A DNA stretch of 64,000 nt from Thiohalophilus sp046483665. Its GTDB lineage: Bacteria > Pseudomonadota > Gammaproteobacteria > UBA6429 > Thiohalophilaceae. The translations under genes were made by a program, and so were the position numbers. The notes below the pieces were generated by a model. That model was not told the origin of the DNA and did not search any database. It saw only the letters and a program-made list of their open reading frames with translations. The stretch lies in contig NZ_JAWOCR010000040.1 of assembly GCF_046483665.1 (NCBI RefSeq), positions 62,001-126,000 on the forward strand, given 5' to 3'. Positions 36,068 to 44,796 of this stretch are shown in pieces (within the stretch, counting starts at the first letter, position 1; each line of letters opens with the position of its first letter).

Positions 36068-36856
36068 ATGCAAATTGACCTGTTGTATCTGTTGCTGGGC
36101 ATATTTGCCGGTGTGGCGGCCGGCCTGCTGGGTATTGGCGGTGGCCTGATTATTGTGCCGGTTCTGGTATTTATTTTTCAGCAACAACAGTTCGCCAGCG
36201 AGGTGATCGTTCATCTGGCCGTCGGCACCTCACTGGCGACCATTGTACTAACCTCGATCTCCTCGGTACGCAGTCATCATCAACATGGGGCGGTGCTGTG
36301 GCCGGTGTTCGTGCGCATGGCGCCGGCCATCGTGCTCGGGGCACTGCTGGGCTCGGTGGTCGCTGACTGGATGCCGACCCGGGTACTGAAATGGGTGTTT
36401 GCATTCTTTGAACTGACCGTAGCCACGCAAATGATGCTGGCCTACAGGCCTAATCCGCAGCGCAAGTTGCCGAACTGGCCGGGGTTATCGCTGGCCGGTT
36501 CGCTGATAGGTGCGGTGTCGGCCATTGTCGGTATCGGGGGCGGTACCATGACCGTCCCGTTTCTGGTCTGGTGTAATGTGGCCATGCGCAAAGCCGTGGC
36601 CACCGCGGCGGCCTGCGGTCTGCCGATTGCCCTGGCCGGCGCTACCGGGTTTATTATCAATGGCTGGAATGAACCGGGGTTGCCCGCCTGGAGCAGCGGC
36701 TATGTTTACTGGCCGGCCTTTATTGGCATTGTCGCCACCAGCGTGTTGTTTGCTCCGCTGGGCGCGCGTCTGGCGCACCGCCTGCCAGCGGCCCGGTTAA
36801 AACGGATTTTTGCCCTGTTGTTATATGTGCTGGGGATTCGCATGCTGCTGGGTTAG
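36068..36856 (+). CDS. TauE/SafE family membrane protein
   Basis: A 262-residue protein with about eight helices and the internal duplication of the family: GLLGIGGGLIIVPVLVFI near the N-terminus and VGIGGGTMTVPFLVWCN near 155. The family exports small anions such as sulfite, sulfoacetate or taurine-derived sulfonates. In a sulfur-oxidiser sulfite export is a natural guess but is not shown. It follows the APC permease. Confidence 0.9.
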   Translation: MQIDLLYLLLGIFAGVAAGLLGIGGGLIIVPVLVFIFQQQQFASEVIVHLAVGTSLATIVLTSISSVRSHHQHGAVLWPVFVRMAPAIVLGALLGSVVADWMPTRVLKWVFAFFELTVATQMMLAYRPNPQRKLPNWPGLSLAGSLIGAVSAIVGIGGGTMTVPFLVWCNVAMRKAVATAAACGLPIALAGATGFIINGWNEPGLPAWSSGYVYWPAFIGIVATSVLFAPLGARLAHRLPAARLKRIFALLLYVLGIRMLLG

Positions 36857-36860
36857 CGGC

Positions 36861-38216
36861 TCAGGCGGCGGGAAGCTCGATCACCATGGCTGCCCCGCCC
36901 AGATCAGCGCTTTCAATGCGTAACTGTCCACCGTAGAGCAACACGGTCTCGTGTACCATCGCCAGGCCCAGACCCTGGCCCTCGATATGAGGATCGAGCC
37001 GTTTTCCCCGTTCCAGTACCTGTTCGGCGACGTTGCTGTCGATCCCCGGCCCGTCATCTTCCACGCACAGGTGAAGATGCCCGGAAGGTTTACTGTGCGC
37101 GCTGACGCGGATTCGGGAGCGGCACCACTTGAAGGCGTTATCCAGCAGATTGCCGAACAGTTCATACAGATCGCCTTCATCGCCATAAAACATTGCCCCC
37201 GCCTCCAGCTCTAACTGGACGGCGATCGGTTTGTCGAGACGGGACTTTTGCAGACTGTTGATGAGTCGCTGGACGACAGGCTGAATCGGCACCGGACGAC
37301 CCGGACGTACCGGACCGGCGGTGGCAGCACGCTGCAAATGATAGTCGATGATCTGTTGCATGCGCGCCAGTTGTTCGTCGGCCGTGCGTGCCAGTTCCGG
37401 GTCGGAATGTGTCTGTGATTTCAGGATGCCACGCAATACGGTCAGTGGTGTTTTCAGGCTGTGCGAGACATTGCCCAGCGCATCGCGGTAACGGGCCAGT
37501 TGCTGGTGTGCACTTTCGAGCAACAGGTTCAGATTTTCGGTCAGGCCGCTCAGCTCACGGGGATAGCGGCCCTGCAATTGTTCCTGCCGACCGGCCTTGA
37601 TGGCGGCCAGATCCCGCTCGACGCGGCGCAGGGGACGCAGGCCCCAGCGCAGTACCAGCGTCTGGGCCAGTAATAACAGGAGCGTGGCAGCCAGCAGCCA
37701 GCCCCACAGATTGCGGCGGTACTCGTTAATTCGGGTGTAATAGCGATCCATCCTGTCAGCGACAAAGTAAGTCAGTGGATAGACCTGTTTCCCGGTTTCC
37801 CAACGCACGGTATAGGTAAAGGTATACAGGGTCGCGCCGCCATCTTCCTGCAACTGGCTGAAACGGCCTTCACCGGGCGGCGGGAAGGGAGGGGTGGGAA
37901 GTTCGACCCCCAGCAGGGAAGGTGATTGCAGGCTCTTGCGCGGGGTGTCGATATGCTGAACACGGGCATAAAAACCGGAACCGGGCTGATTGAGCCTTGA
38001 GCCGGGCAGCGTGCGACTAAAATACAGACTGCCGTCTTCTTCCACCTCGGTGGCGGCGAGCAGGGCAAACATCGAGCTGCGCAGGCGATCCTGCAAGGCC
38101 GTTTCGGCGCTCTCGCGAAAGGCCCTGTCCAGCGCCAGGCCGACCAGCAGCACAAAACCGATCAAGATCAGCACAGAGGTCAGCAACAACCGGGCTTGCA
38201 GGGAGAGTCGATTCAC
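36861..38216 (-). CDS. Sensor histidine kinase of a PhoQ-like pair
   Basis: A 451-residue inner-membrane kinase. Helices at about 8-28 and 175-195 bracket a periplasmic sensor, followed by HAMP, a phospho-acceptor region with GNVSHSLKTPLTVLRG, and an ATPase domain with FGNLLDNAFKWC, VEDDGPGID and GLGLAMV. The periplasmic part includes many acidic residues, as in PhoQ-like sensors. Its start overlaps the response-regulator gene by 4 bp. Confidence 0.9.
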   Translation of the reverse strand: MNRLSLQARLLLTSVLILIGFVLLVGLALDRAFRESAETALQDRLRSSMFALLAATEVEEDGSLYFSRTLPGSRLNQPGSGFYARVQHIDTPRKSLQSPSLLGVELPTPPFPPPGEGRFSQLQEDGGATLYTFTYTVRWETGKQVYPLTYFVADRMDRYYTRINEYRRNLWGWLLAATLLLLLAQTLVLRWGLRPLRRVERDLAAIKAGRQEQLQGRYPRELSGLTENLNLLLESAHQQLARYRDALGNVSHSLKTPLTVLRGILKSQTHSDPELARTADEQLARMQQIIDYHLQRAATAGPVRPGRPVPIQPVVQRLINSLQKSRLDKPIAVQLELEAGAMFYGDEGDLYELFGNLLDNAFKWCRSRIRVSAHSKPSGHLHLCVEDDGPGIDSNVAEQVLERGKRLDPHIEGQGLGLAMVHETVLLYGGQLRIESADLGGAAMVIELPAA

Positions 38217-38905
38217 GCAAGCTCGCCTTCTCGAATGGCCAGGGTCCAGCGATAGCCGCGGCCGCGCAGGGTTTCGATCGGTTTGAGCGTACCGTCACCA
38301 TCCAGTTTTTTACGCAGCCGGCCGACGAAGACCTCGATCACGTTGCTGTCGCGATCGAAATCCTGATCGTAGATGTGTTCGGTGAGTTCGGTTTTGGAGA
38401 CGATCTTTTCAGAATTGAGGATCAGGTATTCGGCAACCCGGTACTCATAGGCGGTCAGCTCCTGCGGTTGCTCGTGGAGACTCAGGGTCCGGGTTCGCAT
38501 GTCGAGCGTGATCGGGCCGCTGCGGATTATCGGTCTGGCCTGACCATGGGCACGGCGCAGCAGGGCACGCACCCGGGCCAGCAGTTCCTCGTCGTGAAAC
38601 GGTTTTGCCATGTAATCATCGGCACCGGCTTCCAGCCCCTCGACTTTTTCCTGCCAGCGTCCGCGGGCAGTCAGAATCAGAATCGGAAAATCGCGACCGG
38701 CTTCCCGCCAGCGATGAATTACCTCGATGCCGCTCAGTTCAGGCAAGCCGAGATCCACCACCGCCAGATCAAGCGGGAATTCCTCTCCCTGGAACAGGGC
38801 TTCGCGTCCGTCACCGGCGGTATCGACGGCATAGCCGTGTTGTTCCAGCAGTGTCTGCAGCTGACGGCGCAGGGTGGGCTCGTCCTCGACGACCAGAATC
38901 CGCAT
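38213..38905 (-). CDS. OmpR-family response regulator (PhoP-like)
   Basis: A 230-residue regulator with a receiver domain (RILVVEDEPTLRRQLQTLL, phospho-acceptor in LAVVDLGLPELSG, Lys in YMAKPFHDEEL) and a C-terminal winged helix ending DSNVIEVFVGRLRKKL and TLRGRGYRWTL. It pairs with the kinase that follows. A PepSY protein gene lies directly upstream and probably belongs to the same unit. Confidence 0.92.
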   Translation of the reverse strand: MRILVVEDEPTLRRQLQTLLEQHGYAVDTAGDGREALFQGEEFPLDLAVVDLGLPELSGIEVIHRWREAGRDFPILILTARGRWQEKVEGLEAGADDYMAKPFHDEELLARVRALLRRAHGQARPIIRSGPITLDMRTRTLSLHEQPQELTAYEYRVAEYLILNSEKIVSKTELTEHIYDQDFDRDSNVIEVFVGRLRKKLDGDGTLKPIETLRGRGYRWTLAIREGELA

Positions 38906-38909
38906 CGGG

Positions 38910-39170
38910 TTAGCCGGCGTTGAATGTCATGATCCTGACCGTACCGTCGGGCAGGAGCACCTTGATGCGGTGGATACGTTTGCCGTTGCGCTGCACCGTC
39001 TCGGCCGAGAGGATGCGACCGTCGGTCTGTTGACGGACCTGGTTCACGGCAGCATCCAGTGACAGACCATTATTCGCGACCGCTTCAGGGGCACTATGAG
39101 CCGTGGAGACGGTGACCGGCGTCAGGTTGAGCATGACAAGCAGGACAGGGATAAGCAGACGATGGATCAT
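38910..39170 (-). CDS. Exported PepSY domain protein
   Basis: An 86-residue periplasmic protein. The signal peptide spans about 1-26, and a single PepSY-like domain covers 33-84 (LSLDAAVNQVRQQTDGRILSAE, HRIKVLLPDGTVRIMT). Such proteins often accompany PhoPQ-like pairs and may modulate the sensor or a protease. The stop is 4 bp from the response-regulator start, which supports one operon of three genes. Confidence 0.85.
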   Translation of the reverse strand: MIHRLLIPVLLVMLNLTPVTVSTAHSAPEAVANNGLSLDAAVNQVRQQTDGRILSAETVQRNGKRIHRIKVLLPDGTVRIMTFNAG

Positions 39171-39290
39171 GCAGGCGATTTCCCATAGGGGGTTAGACGT
39201 TTTCCGAACAGGCTGGTGCCCGGCCGGGTGATCAGCATACCCAAGCCGGGCGTTTGCCTCCAGTCATTTGCCCGCACACCGCCGCCGCGA

Positions 39291-39773
39291 TTAATGGCGC
39301 AAATGATCGCCGATGACGGCCCCGGTCATGATGCCGATGCCGGTGGCCAGCGGATCCCCATGACCGATATGATTGCCGACCAGACCGCCGATCACGCCAC
39401 CGGTGATGGTAGACAGACCCGATGAGCGGTGCGAGCGATAGCGATAGCGGTAGTGGTCGTGCCGGTGCCGCTCACGCGGTATCACGATGACATCAGGACG
39501 ATAGTGCCTGTGCTGATGATAGCGGGATTGATGCGGCGATCTGTCGTGACCCAGGTAGTTGCGCTTGTCTCTGCCGTTATGAATGCCGGAGTGCTTGCGG
39601 TGGTGCTTGCGGTGCGATTTGCCGTGTACGCGCTGCAACTGGCCCGTCGGGTAATGGCTGGCCTGGTAAGCGTGCGACTGGCTGCGGGCATAATCTGCGG
39701 CACCGGCCGGGTTTGCCAGTAACAGCGTCCCGGCGGCGAGCAGGGTAGTGATGAGCGTTTTTGCAATTGGCAT
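39291..39773 (-). CDS. Secreted His/Tyr/Arg-rich glycine-zipper protein
   Basis: A 160-residue exported protein. The signal peptide ends near ANPAGA (about 25). A basic, histidine-rich region follows (about 45-118; GKSHRKHHRKHSG and RHRHDHYRYRYRSH). The C-terminus is a glycine-zipper hairpin (ITGGVIGGLVGNHIGHGDPL and IGIMTGAVIGDHL). It might bind metal through the histidines and insert in a membrane through the zipper. No specific family name can be given with certainty. Confidence 0.75.
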   Translation of the reverse strand: MPIAKTLITTLLAAGTLLLANPAGAADYARSQSHAYQASHYPTGQLQRVHGKSHRKHHRKHSGIHNGRDKRNYLGHDRSPHQSRYHQHRHYRPDVIVIPRERHRHDHYRYRYRSHRSSGLSTITGGVIGGLVGNHIGHGDPLATGIGIMTGAVIGDHLRH

Positions 39774-40019
39774 GACGGTTCTCCTTACATTCCCGGGTTA
39801 TCCGAGTGTTGGGGAGACTGTAGCCGGTGCAAGCTGAACGGTCGCTGAACGGTCGCAACAGGATTTTGGGCTAAAGAAAAGTTCCGAATCCCGCGTACAC
39901 CCTGGATGGAAACAAGCGAAGCGGTTCCACCTGAATCCCGGCAAAATCCGGATCCGTCGCGTTGCTGCTTGATCCGGACTATCCGGTAAAATGGCCGGGT
40001 ATTCGGAACGCCGGTTTAT

Positions 40020-40505
40020 TCAGTGCGGCCGCTGGCGAATCAAAATCCGGGTATAGCCCAGGGACACATAGTCATTGATTTGCGCGGGACCAGCGGCGGC
40101 CACATTGACGTAATCGGGGAAATCCTCGTCGCTCAGGCTGCGCCAGCCGGCATAGGTGCCGCAGACATAGACCGGGATATTCCCGCCGGTCAACGAACGG
40201 ACCTGTCTGTGCAAAGCCGGTTGTTCATCGCGTTTACCGTTTTGCAGGGCAAACTGTTCCTGGCCATGGGTGACCACGGCGAGCGGCAGAGCCGGAAATT
40301 GTTTACGTAATTGCTCAATATAGGAACGGGTCAGGGGCAGAGCCCAGTTCAGTCCTTCACTATCGGCGGTGACAATTTCAAAGACGATGCCCACGGGCGG
40401 CTCGTTTTGCTGCAAAATCTGGGTTATTGCCCGCTGGCTGTCGGCCAGCAACACGGTGGGCAACAGCAGGATCGCAATAAACAATCTGTAGCGCAGCGAG
40501 GGCAT
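40020..40505 (-). CDS. Exported DsrE-like protein
   Basis: A 161-residue DsrE-fold protein preceded by a signal peptide (about 1-21, RYRLFIAILLLPTVLLADS). The conserved Cys is in IPVYVCGTYAG (Cys115), at the position of the sulfur-carrying Cys in DsrE-like proteins. Most DsrE proteins are cytoplasmic; an exported form would act on sulfur species in the periplasm. ATG 40505 is chosen since the signal begins there; the frame extends nine codons upstream. It is a single gene. Confidence 0.75.
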   Translation of the reverse strand: MPSLRYRLFIAILLLPTVLLADSQRAITQILQQNEPPVGIVFEIVTADSEGLNWALPLTRSYIEQLRKQFPALPLAVVTHGQEQFALQNGKRDEQPALHRQVRSLTGGNIPVYVCGTYAGWRSLSDEDFPDYVNVAAAGPAQINDYVSLGYTRILIRQRPH

Positions 40506-40840
40506 GGCAAGTTCTCCGGCAAGGTCGGGCAAGAGATTACTTTCAAAATATACCCGATAAGGTACATGAGAACAGGAAAAGTTCAGTCAACGCCGGGGGC
40601 ATCACTGTTATCTGGTTTTTCAGGATATTAGTGATTGCTTAATAATTCTGGTGGCGCTTGCGGATCGGTCGACCGACGACTTGGACCTTGCCATCGGCCA
40701 GCAATACGGGGAAGCATTTTAATGCCCGGCAAGACAAGATATACGAAAGACACCAGCCACTAAAGCACAGTGACCAGGTGCCATATACTGGTAGAGTTCA
40801 TTCCACGCACCATTTTCTTACGTGCCCGTAAATGATTTTT

Positions 40841-40908
40841 ACCACGAAGACTCGAAGCCACGACGGTATTTTTTGAACAGTTCGTGTCCCCGAGACTTCG
40901 TGGTTCAA
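40841..40908. repeat. ACCACGAAG-type inverted repeat
   Basis: ACCACGAAGACTCGAAGCCA (from 40841) is mirrored by TTCGTGTCCCCGAGACTTCG followed by TGGTTCAA (40881-40908). The stem is imperfect with a short loop. It lies just downstream of moaA (minus strand) in a 426-bp gap that otherwise shows no gene or clear signal. Confidence 0.6.
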
Positions 40909-40931
40909 TGCTTTTTCCAGTACCTGCGGCG

Positions 40932-41912
40932 TCAGCCGCCCGTCATGGACATGAAGCGCAGGACCTGTTCGGGTTTTTCGTTGAACTCATGGCGCTCGGG
41001 TTTGAGGGCGATGGCCTTGACGATGTGCTCTTCCAGTTCGGTATCGCTGATGCCGGCGCGCAGCAGTTCGCGTAACGGATAGCTCTCTTCCTGGCCGAGG
41101 CACATGTACAGAGTGCCATCCACGGACAGGCGTACCCGGTTGCAGGTCTCGCAGAAGTGTTGCGAGATAGGCGTGATAAAGCCGATGCGCAGATCGGTGC
41201 CGGCCACCTGCACGTAGCGGGCCGGACCGCCGCCGGGCATCATGCCGGGTAGCAGCTCGTAATGTTCGGCCAGGCGGGCCTTGACGTCCTGCAGGCTGAT
41301 GTACTGATCGGTCGCGGCGCGACCGGTTTCGCCTACCGGCATAGTCTCGATAAAGCGCAGGGTAAAATCGTGCTCGATACAGAACTCGACCATGTCCTCG
41401 ACTTCATCGTCATTGACCCCTTTCATCACCACCATATTGATCTTGATGGGATGAAAGCCGGCCTGTTTGGCGGCCATCAGGCCATTGATCACCTTCTCCA
41501 GCTTGCCCTGGGTGATTTCCTTGAAGCGCTCGGGTTTGAGGGTATCCAGGCTGACATTGATGCGGCTGACGCCGGCCTCGAACAGGGCCTGGCCGTGCTT
41601 GTCCAGGCGGGTGGCATTGGTGCTCAGTGACAGATCCTCGATCCCGGGCAGGGCGGCCAGGCGCGCGGCCAGTTCGGGCAGATTCTTGCGCACCAGCGGC
41701 TCGCCGCCGGTGACGCGGATCCGGCGGGTCCCGAGGCGGCCAAAGGCGCCGATAACCCGTTCGATTTCATCCGGCGTCAGCCAGTCTTCCGGCTCCTCGA
41801 AATCCTTGAACCCTTCGGGCATACAGTATTTGCAACGCAGATCGCAGCGGTCCGTGACCGAGAGCCGGACGTATTCGATGCGTCTGCCAAAGGGGTCGAT
41901 GAGATCTGCCAT
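40932..41912 (-). CDS. moaA: GTP 3',8-cyclase
   Basis: A 326-residue radical-SAM enzyme, the first step of molybdopterin synthesis. The SAM-binding cluster cysteines are C23, C27 and C30 (DRCDLRCKYC). The second cluster lies in FCETCNRVRLSVDGTLYMC, and the protein ends in GG as required for activity. It supplies molybdopterin for enzymes such as SoeA nearby. No other moa gene is in the window. Confidence 0.97.
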   Translation of the reverse strand: MADLIDPFGRRIEYVRLSVTDRCDLRCKYCMPEGFKDFEEPEDWLTPDEIERVIGAFGRLGTRRIRVTGGEPLVRKNLPELAARLAALPGIEDLSLSTNATRLDKHGQALFEAGVSRINVSLDTLKPERFKEITQGKLEKVINGLMAAKQAGFHPIKINMVVMKGVNDDEVEDMVEFCIEHDFTLRFIETMPVGETGRAATDQYISLQDVKARLAEHYELLPGMMPGGGPARYVQVAGTDLRIGFITPISQHFCETCNRVRLSVDGTLYMCLGQEESYPLRELLRAGISDTELEEHIVKAIALKPERHEFNEKPEQVLRFMSMTGG

Positions 41913-42265
41913 AAAATAACCGAGTTTGTTGCCCTGGAAATAAATTCGATTATAGGTGAAAATCAGTAGTTTGTAATGTACTGAAAAACCTTGAAAATCC
42001 CGGTGTTTGTTAATTCGCTGCTGATGATTCCCTGTTCGGCCATCGTCTTATCGGGAACCGGATAAGCCCGGTGTCGCCTTCTCTTCGGCGAACGCGATCG
42101 CACTCCTTTGGATTATTGTATCAGCATGTATTCACTTACTTTCTTTTCAAATATATTCAAGGATACTCGACAGAGGCCGATACTGGATACTACCCAGGAA
42201 GCTACGGGTAAACCCTGTCTCTTTTGGCCTGATAAACCCTCATTTTCGCGCGGGGATCAACCGCG
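41913..42265. other. Divergent intergenic region moaA / diguanylate cyclase
   Basis: 353 bp with two small hairpins, CTTATC...GATAAG near 42047-42067 and TCGCC...GGCGA near 42075-42092. I compared it with the general shape of molybdenum-cofactor riboswitches and could not support one. A 63-codon open frame at 42108-42299 has no coding look. Confidence 0.4.
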
Positions 42266-43534
42266 ATGGTTATGCGATATTCCTTACGAAAACGAATGAT
42301 TCTGAGCACCGGCCTGATGTTGCTGCCTCTGCTGCTGCTGGGCGCAGGAGGCTATGCTCTGTATCTGCAAACCATCAGTTCCTTCGAGACAGCGATGCAG
42401 CGCAGTATGCAGGTAGTGCTCCCGGTCAGTGAATTGCAGCGCCAGATTCTCGAAATCGACCGCCCGCTGGATCAATACCTGTATAACACCCGCGAGCAGG
42501 AGCGCGAGGCCTTCTTTCGCCATGCGCAGGCGATCGACCGCCAATTCGTGGAACTGCTCGATAAATCGGCGCTGCGCGACGATTATCGTCCCGAAATCGC
42601 TCGATCCAGTCAGAGCTGGCAACAACTGCGGAATCTGGCGGATCGCATCATGCAGCGCCATGCAGAGGCCGGTGACGTCAGCCAGGAAATGCTGGTCCGT
42701 TTCGAAAACCTGCAGCGAGATACCACTGGTATCCTTGACATGTTGTATCAGACTTTTGAATTGGAAATTGAGCAGGAACTCGACAGAGCGTTGCGCGATC
42801 AAAAACAGATTCAGTTATTGCTATTAGTCATATTTGTGACCGGGCTCGGGGTAGCCATTCTTATAGGCAATCGCATTGCCAGGCAGGTGTTGCAGCCATT
42901 GGCAAAATTGCGCGAGGGCACGGAACGTTTTGGCCACGGTGATCTGACTTATCGCATTGAACTTGACAACCAGGACGAGTTCGGAAAACTGGCTAAAACT
43001 TTCAATGAGATGGCTGATGAACTGGAATTTCTCGCTTCTTATGACAGCCTGACAGGGCTGTTGAACAAGCGGGAGTTTGGGCTGCGATTGCAGGATGAAG
43101 TGAGACGGGCAAAACGATCCCGCCACCCGTTTGTATTGTTGCTGATGGATCTCGATTATTTCAAACAGGTGAACGACACCTATGGACATCCGGCGGGAGA
43201 TCATACCCTGCGTGTACTGGCCTCGTTGTTGAAAAAACAGGTCCGGGAGTCGGACTACGTGGGACGCTATGGAGGTGAGGAGTTCGGAATGATTCTTACC
43301 GACACATCGGAGCAGGATGCCCTGGACACCGCGGAACGTATCCGTCAATTGGTCGAGGAAAAAGCGTTTGCCATCAGCGACAACGCCGCAATCAACATCA
43401 CCGTCAGTGCCGGCCTGGCATCCTACCCCGATGACGCGACCAATGCTGAAATGCTGATCGCCTGCGCCGACGAAGCCCTCTATAAAGCCAAGGACACCGG
43501 CCGCAACCGCGTGATCGCCTTCAGTGATATTTAG
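42266..43534 (+). CDS. HAMP-GGDEF diguanylate cyclase, membrane-bound
   Basis: A 422-residue protein. Two membrane helices (about 11-32 and 183-203) flank a helical periplasmic sensor of the four-helix-bundle kind, then a HAMP segment (about 205-255) and a GGDEF domain (about 260-420). The active site is GRYGGEEFGMIL, and RESD five residues before it is an intact product-inhibition site. It should make c-di-GMP in response to an external cue. It is a single gene. Confidence 0.93.
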   Translation: MVMRYSLRKRMILSTGLMLLPLLLLGAGGYALYLQTISSFETAMQRSMQVVLPVSELQRQILEIDRPLDQYLYNTREQEREAFFRHAQAIDRQFVELLDKSALRDDYRPEIARSSQSWQQLRNLADRIMQRHAEAGDVSQEMLVRFENLQRDTTGILDMLYQTFELEIEQELDRALRDQKQIQLLLLVIFVTGLGVAILIGNRIARQVLQPLAKLREGTERFGHGDLTYRIELDNQDEFGKLAKTFNEMADELEFLASYDSLTGLLNKREFGLRLQDEVRRAKRSRHPFVLLLMDLDYFKQVNDTYGHPAGDHTLRVLASLLKKQVRESDYVGRYGGEEFGMILTDTSEQDALDTAERIRQLVEEKAFAISDNAAINITVSAGLASYPDDATNAEMLIACADEALYKAKDTGRNRVIAFSDI

Positions 43535-43557
43535 GGTATTAACTCAGGGCATTAAAA

Positions 43558-43776
43558 CCCAACGTAAAGGCGCAGAGAACGCAAAGGAATTAATTTTAAA
43601 AATCGTGGAATAACTTTGCGGATAGATAACTATTTGATTTTCAGTTCGGTTTACTCAAGACGTGGCTGATGCTGTTCTGTTCGTAAAAGCCGGAATCTGG
43701 TAAGCCCCGTAGACTTTTGCGAAAAGATCAAAATAAAAAACTCTGCGTCCTTTGCGTCTTTGCGCCTCTGCGTTAA
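43558..43776. repeat. GCAAAG/GCAGAG-type convergent repeat element
   Basis: The left arm at 43558-43590 (AACGTAAAGGCGCAGAGAAC, then GCAAAGG) is mirrored by the right arm at 43741-43775 (CTCTGCG, CTTTGCG, CTTTGCGCC, TCTGCGTT). It lies between the convergent cyclase and FixJ-type genes and is the third member of this family with arms about 200 bp apart. Confidence 0.65.
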
Positions 43777-43784
43777 AGATCTGA

Positions 43785-44399
43785 TTATCTGCCGGTTTCG
43801 CGCATCATCATGGCCATTTTGACCAGGTCGGCGATGGAGCGGGCCTGCATTTTTTCCATCACCTTGGCGCGATGGACTTCCACAGTCTTGATGCTGATGC
43901 CCAGTTCCTCGCCCACATCCCGGTTGGGCTTGCCGGTGACGACCCGGTCCATGACTTCCTGCTCGCGTGTGGTGAGCTCGTCATAGCGCGCCTGGAGGTT
44001 TTCCAGCTCGGCACGCTGTTTGAGTCGATCACGATGTTTTTGTACCGCGGCCTGGATGGTATCGAGCAGAACCTGATCGTTAAACGGTTTTTCGATGAAA
44101 TCGACCGCCCCGTTTTTGAGAGCGCGCACCGCCATGGGGACATCGCCATGACCGGTGACAAAGACGATGGGCAGGTCGATGCCCCGCTCGGCGAGAATAT
44201 GCTGCAGATCCAGACCGCTGATCCCCGGCATGCGAACATCAAGGATCACGCAACCGAGTGAGTCCTCGGTATAGTTGTCCAGAAACTCATTGGCGGAACC
44301 ATAGGTCCGGATATTCAATTTCACCGAATCGATCAGCCAGGCGATGGATTCGCGCACGGCCTGATCGTCATCAACTACATGAATTGTGGCTTTTTTCAT
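43785..44399 (-). CDS. FixJ-family response regulator, orphan
   Basis: A 204-residue regulator with a receiver domain (TIHVVDDDQAVRESIAWL, phospho-acceptor in CVILDVRMPGISGLD, Lys in FIEKPFNDQVL) and a LuxR-type helix-turn-helix (LTTREQEVMDRVVTGKPNRD and ISIKTVEVHRAKV). ATG 44399 matches the usual N-terminus; the frame runs 58 codons further upstream without conserved sequence. Members of this family are known to control respiratory or thiosulfate/tetrathionate genes. The adjacent soeABC cluster could be a target, but no kinase partner is present. Confidence 0.9.
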   Translation of the reverse strand: MKKATIHVVDDDQAVRESIAWLIDSVKLNIRTYGSANEFLDNYTEDSLGCVILDVRMPGISGLDLQHILAERGIDLPIVFVTGHGDVPMAVRALKNGAVDFIEKPFNDQVLLDTIQAAVQKHRDRLKQRAELENLQARYDELTTREQEVMDRVVTGKPNRDVGEELGISIKTVEVHRAKVMEKMQARSIADLVKMAMMMRETGR

Positions 44400-44745
44400 T
44401 ACTTGTATCTGGCTTTTGTTGACCGAACCTTCGCGGTATCGCGCCATGAGACCGCTATAGCTCTGTTGTCTCTGAACACTCCGTTTTCGGGCGACTCCGG
44501 CCTCTTTCATAAGAGGCCGGAGGGGGCGTCGGCCTGGTCCCGGGTCCGGATTCCCCTGAATCTCGCAATCCATGGGGTTATCGGCAATGTGACCGGGTTC
44601 TCAAATTTTTGTGTCCATTGTGGTCCGGCGGCGTTGCTGTCAGGTTTCTGTATCACCCGATCATCCGGTCTTTATACTTTTCCAGCATATAGGAGGAGAG
44701 GGAGGAGGGTTATTGGGGATAACCCTAATTTTTGCTGCGGTGAGA
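44400..44745. other. Spacer between the FixJ-type gene and soeC
   Basis: No gene is supported. A hairpin GGGTTAT / ATAACCC (44707-44725) followed by TAATTTTT has terminator shape on the plus strand, but no plus-strand gene ends here, so its meaning is unclear. GGAGGAGAGGGAGGAGGG just before it is a purine tract. Confidence 0.4.
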
Positions 44746-44774
44746 TAAAAAAAACGCATCCGAAGATGCGCTTT
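44746..44774 (-). terminator. Rho-independent terminator of soeABC
   Basis: Read on the minus strand: GCGCATC, loop TTCG, GATGCG, then a run of eight T. The stable TTCG loop and T-run make this a strong intrinsic terminator, 20-50 bp after the soeC stop. Confidence 0.88.
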
Positions 44775-44796
44775 TCAGGGAGTTGGCGTCAGGTAA

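Noticed and set aside
41913..42110. Molybdenum-cofactor riboswitch before moaA
   Set aside because: Hairpins exist, but I could not match the conserved core or its arrangement; a covariance-model search would decide.
42108..42299. 63-codon frame before the diguanylate cyclase
   Set aside because: It overlaps the cyclase start, has no family match and no clear ribosome-binding site.
44707..44733. Plus-strand terminator-like hairpin between the FixJ-type gene and soeC
   Set aside because: It has the right shape, but no plus-strand gene ends upstream, so it is not annotated as a functional terminator.
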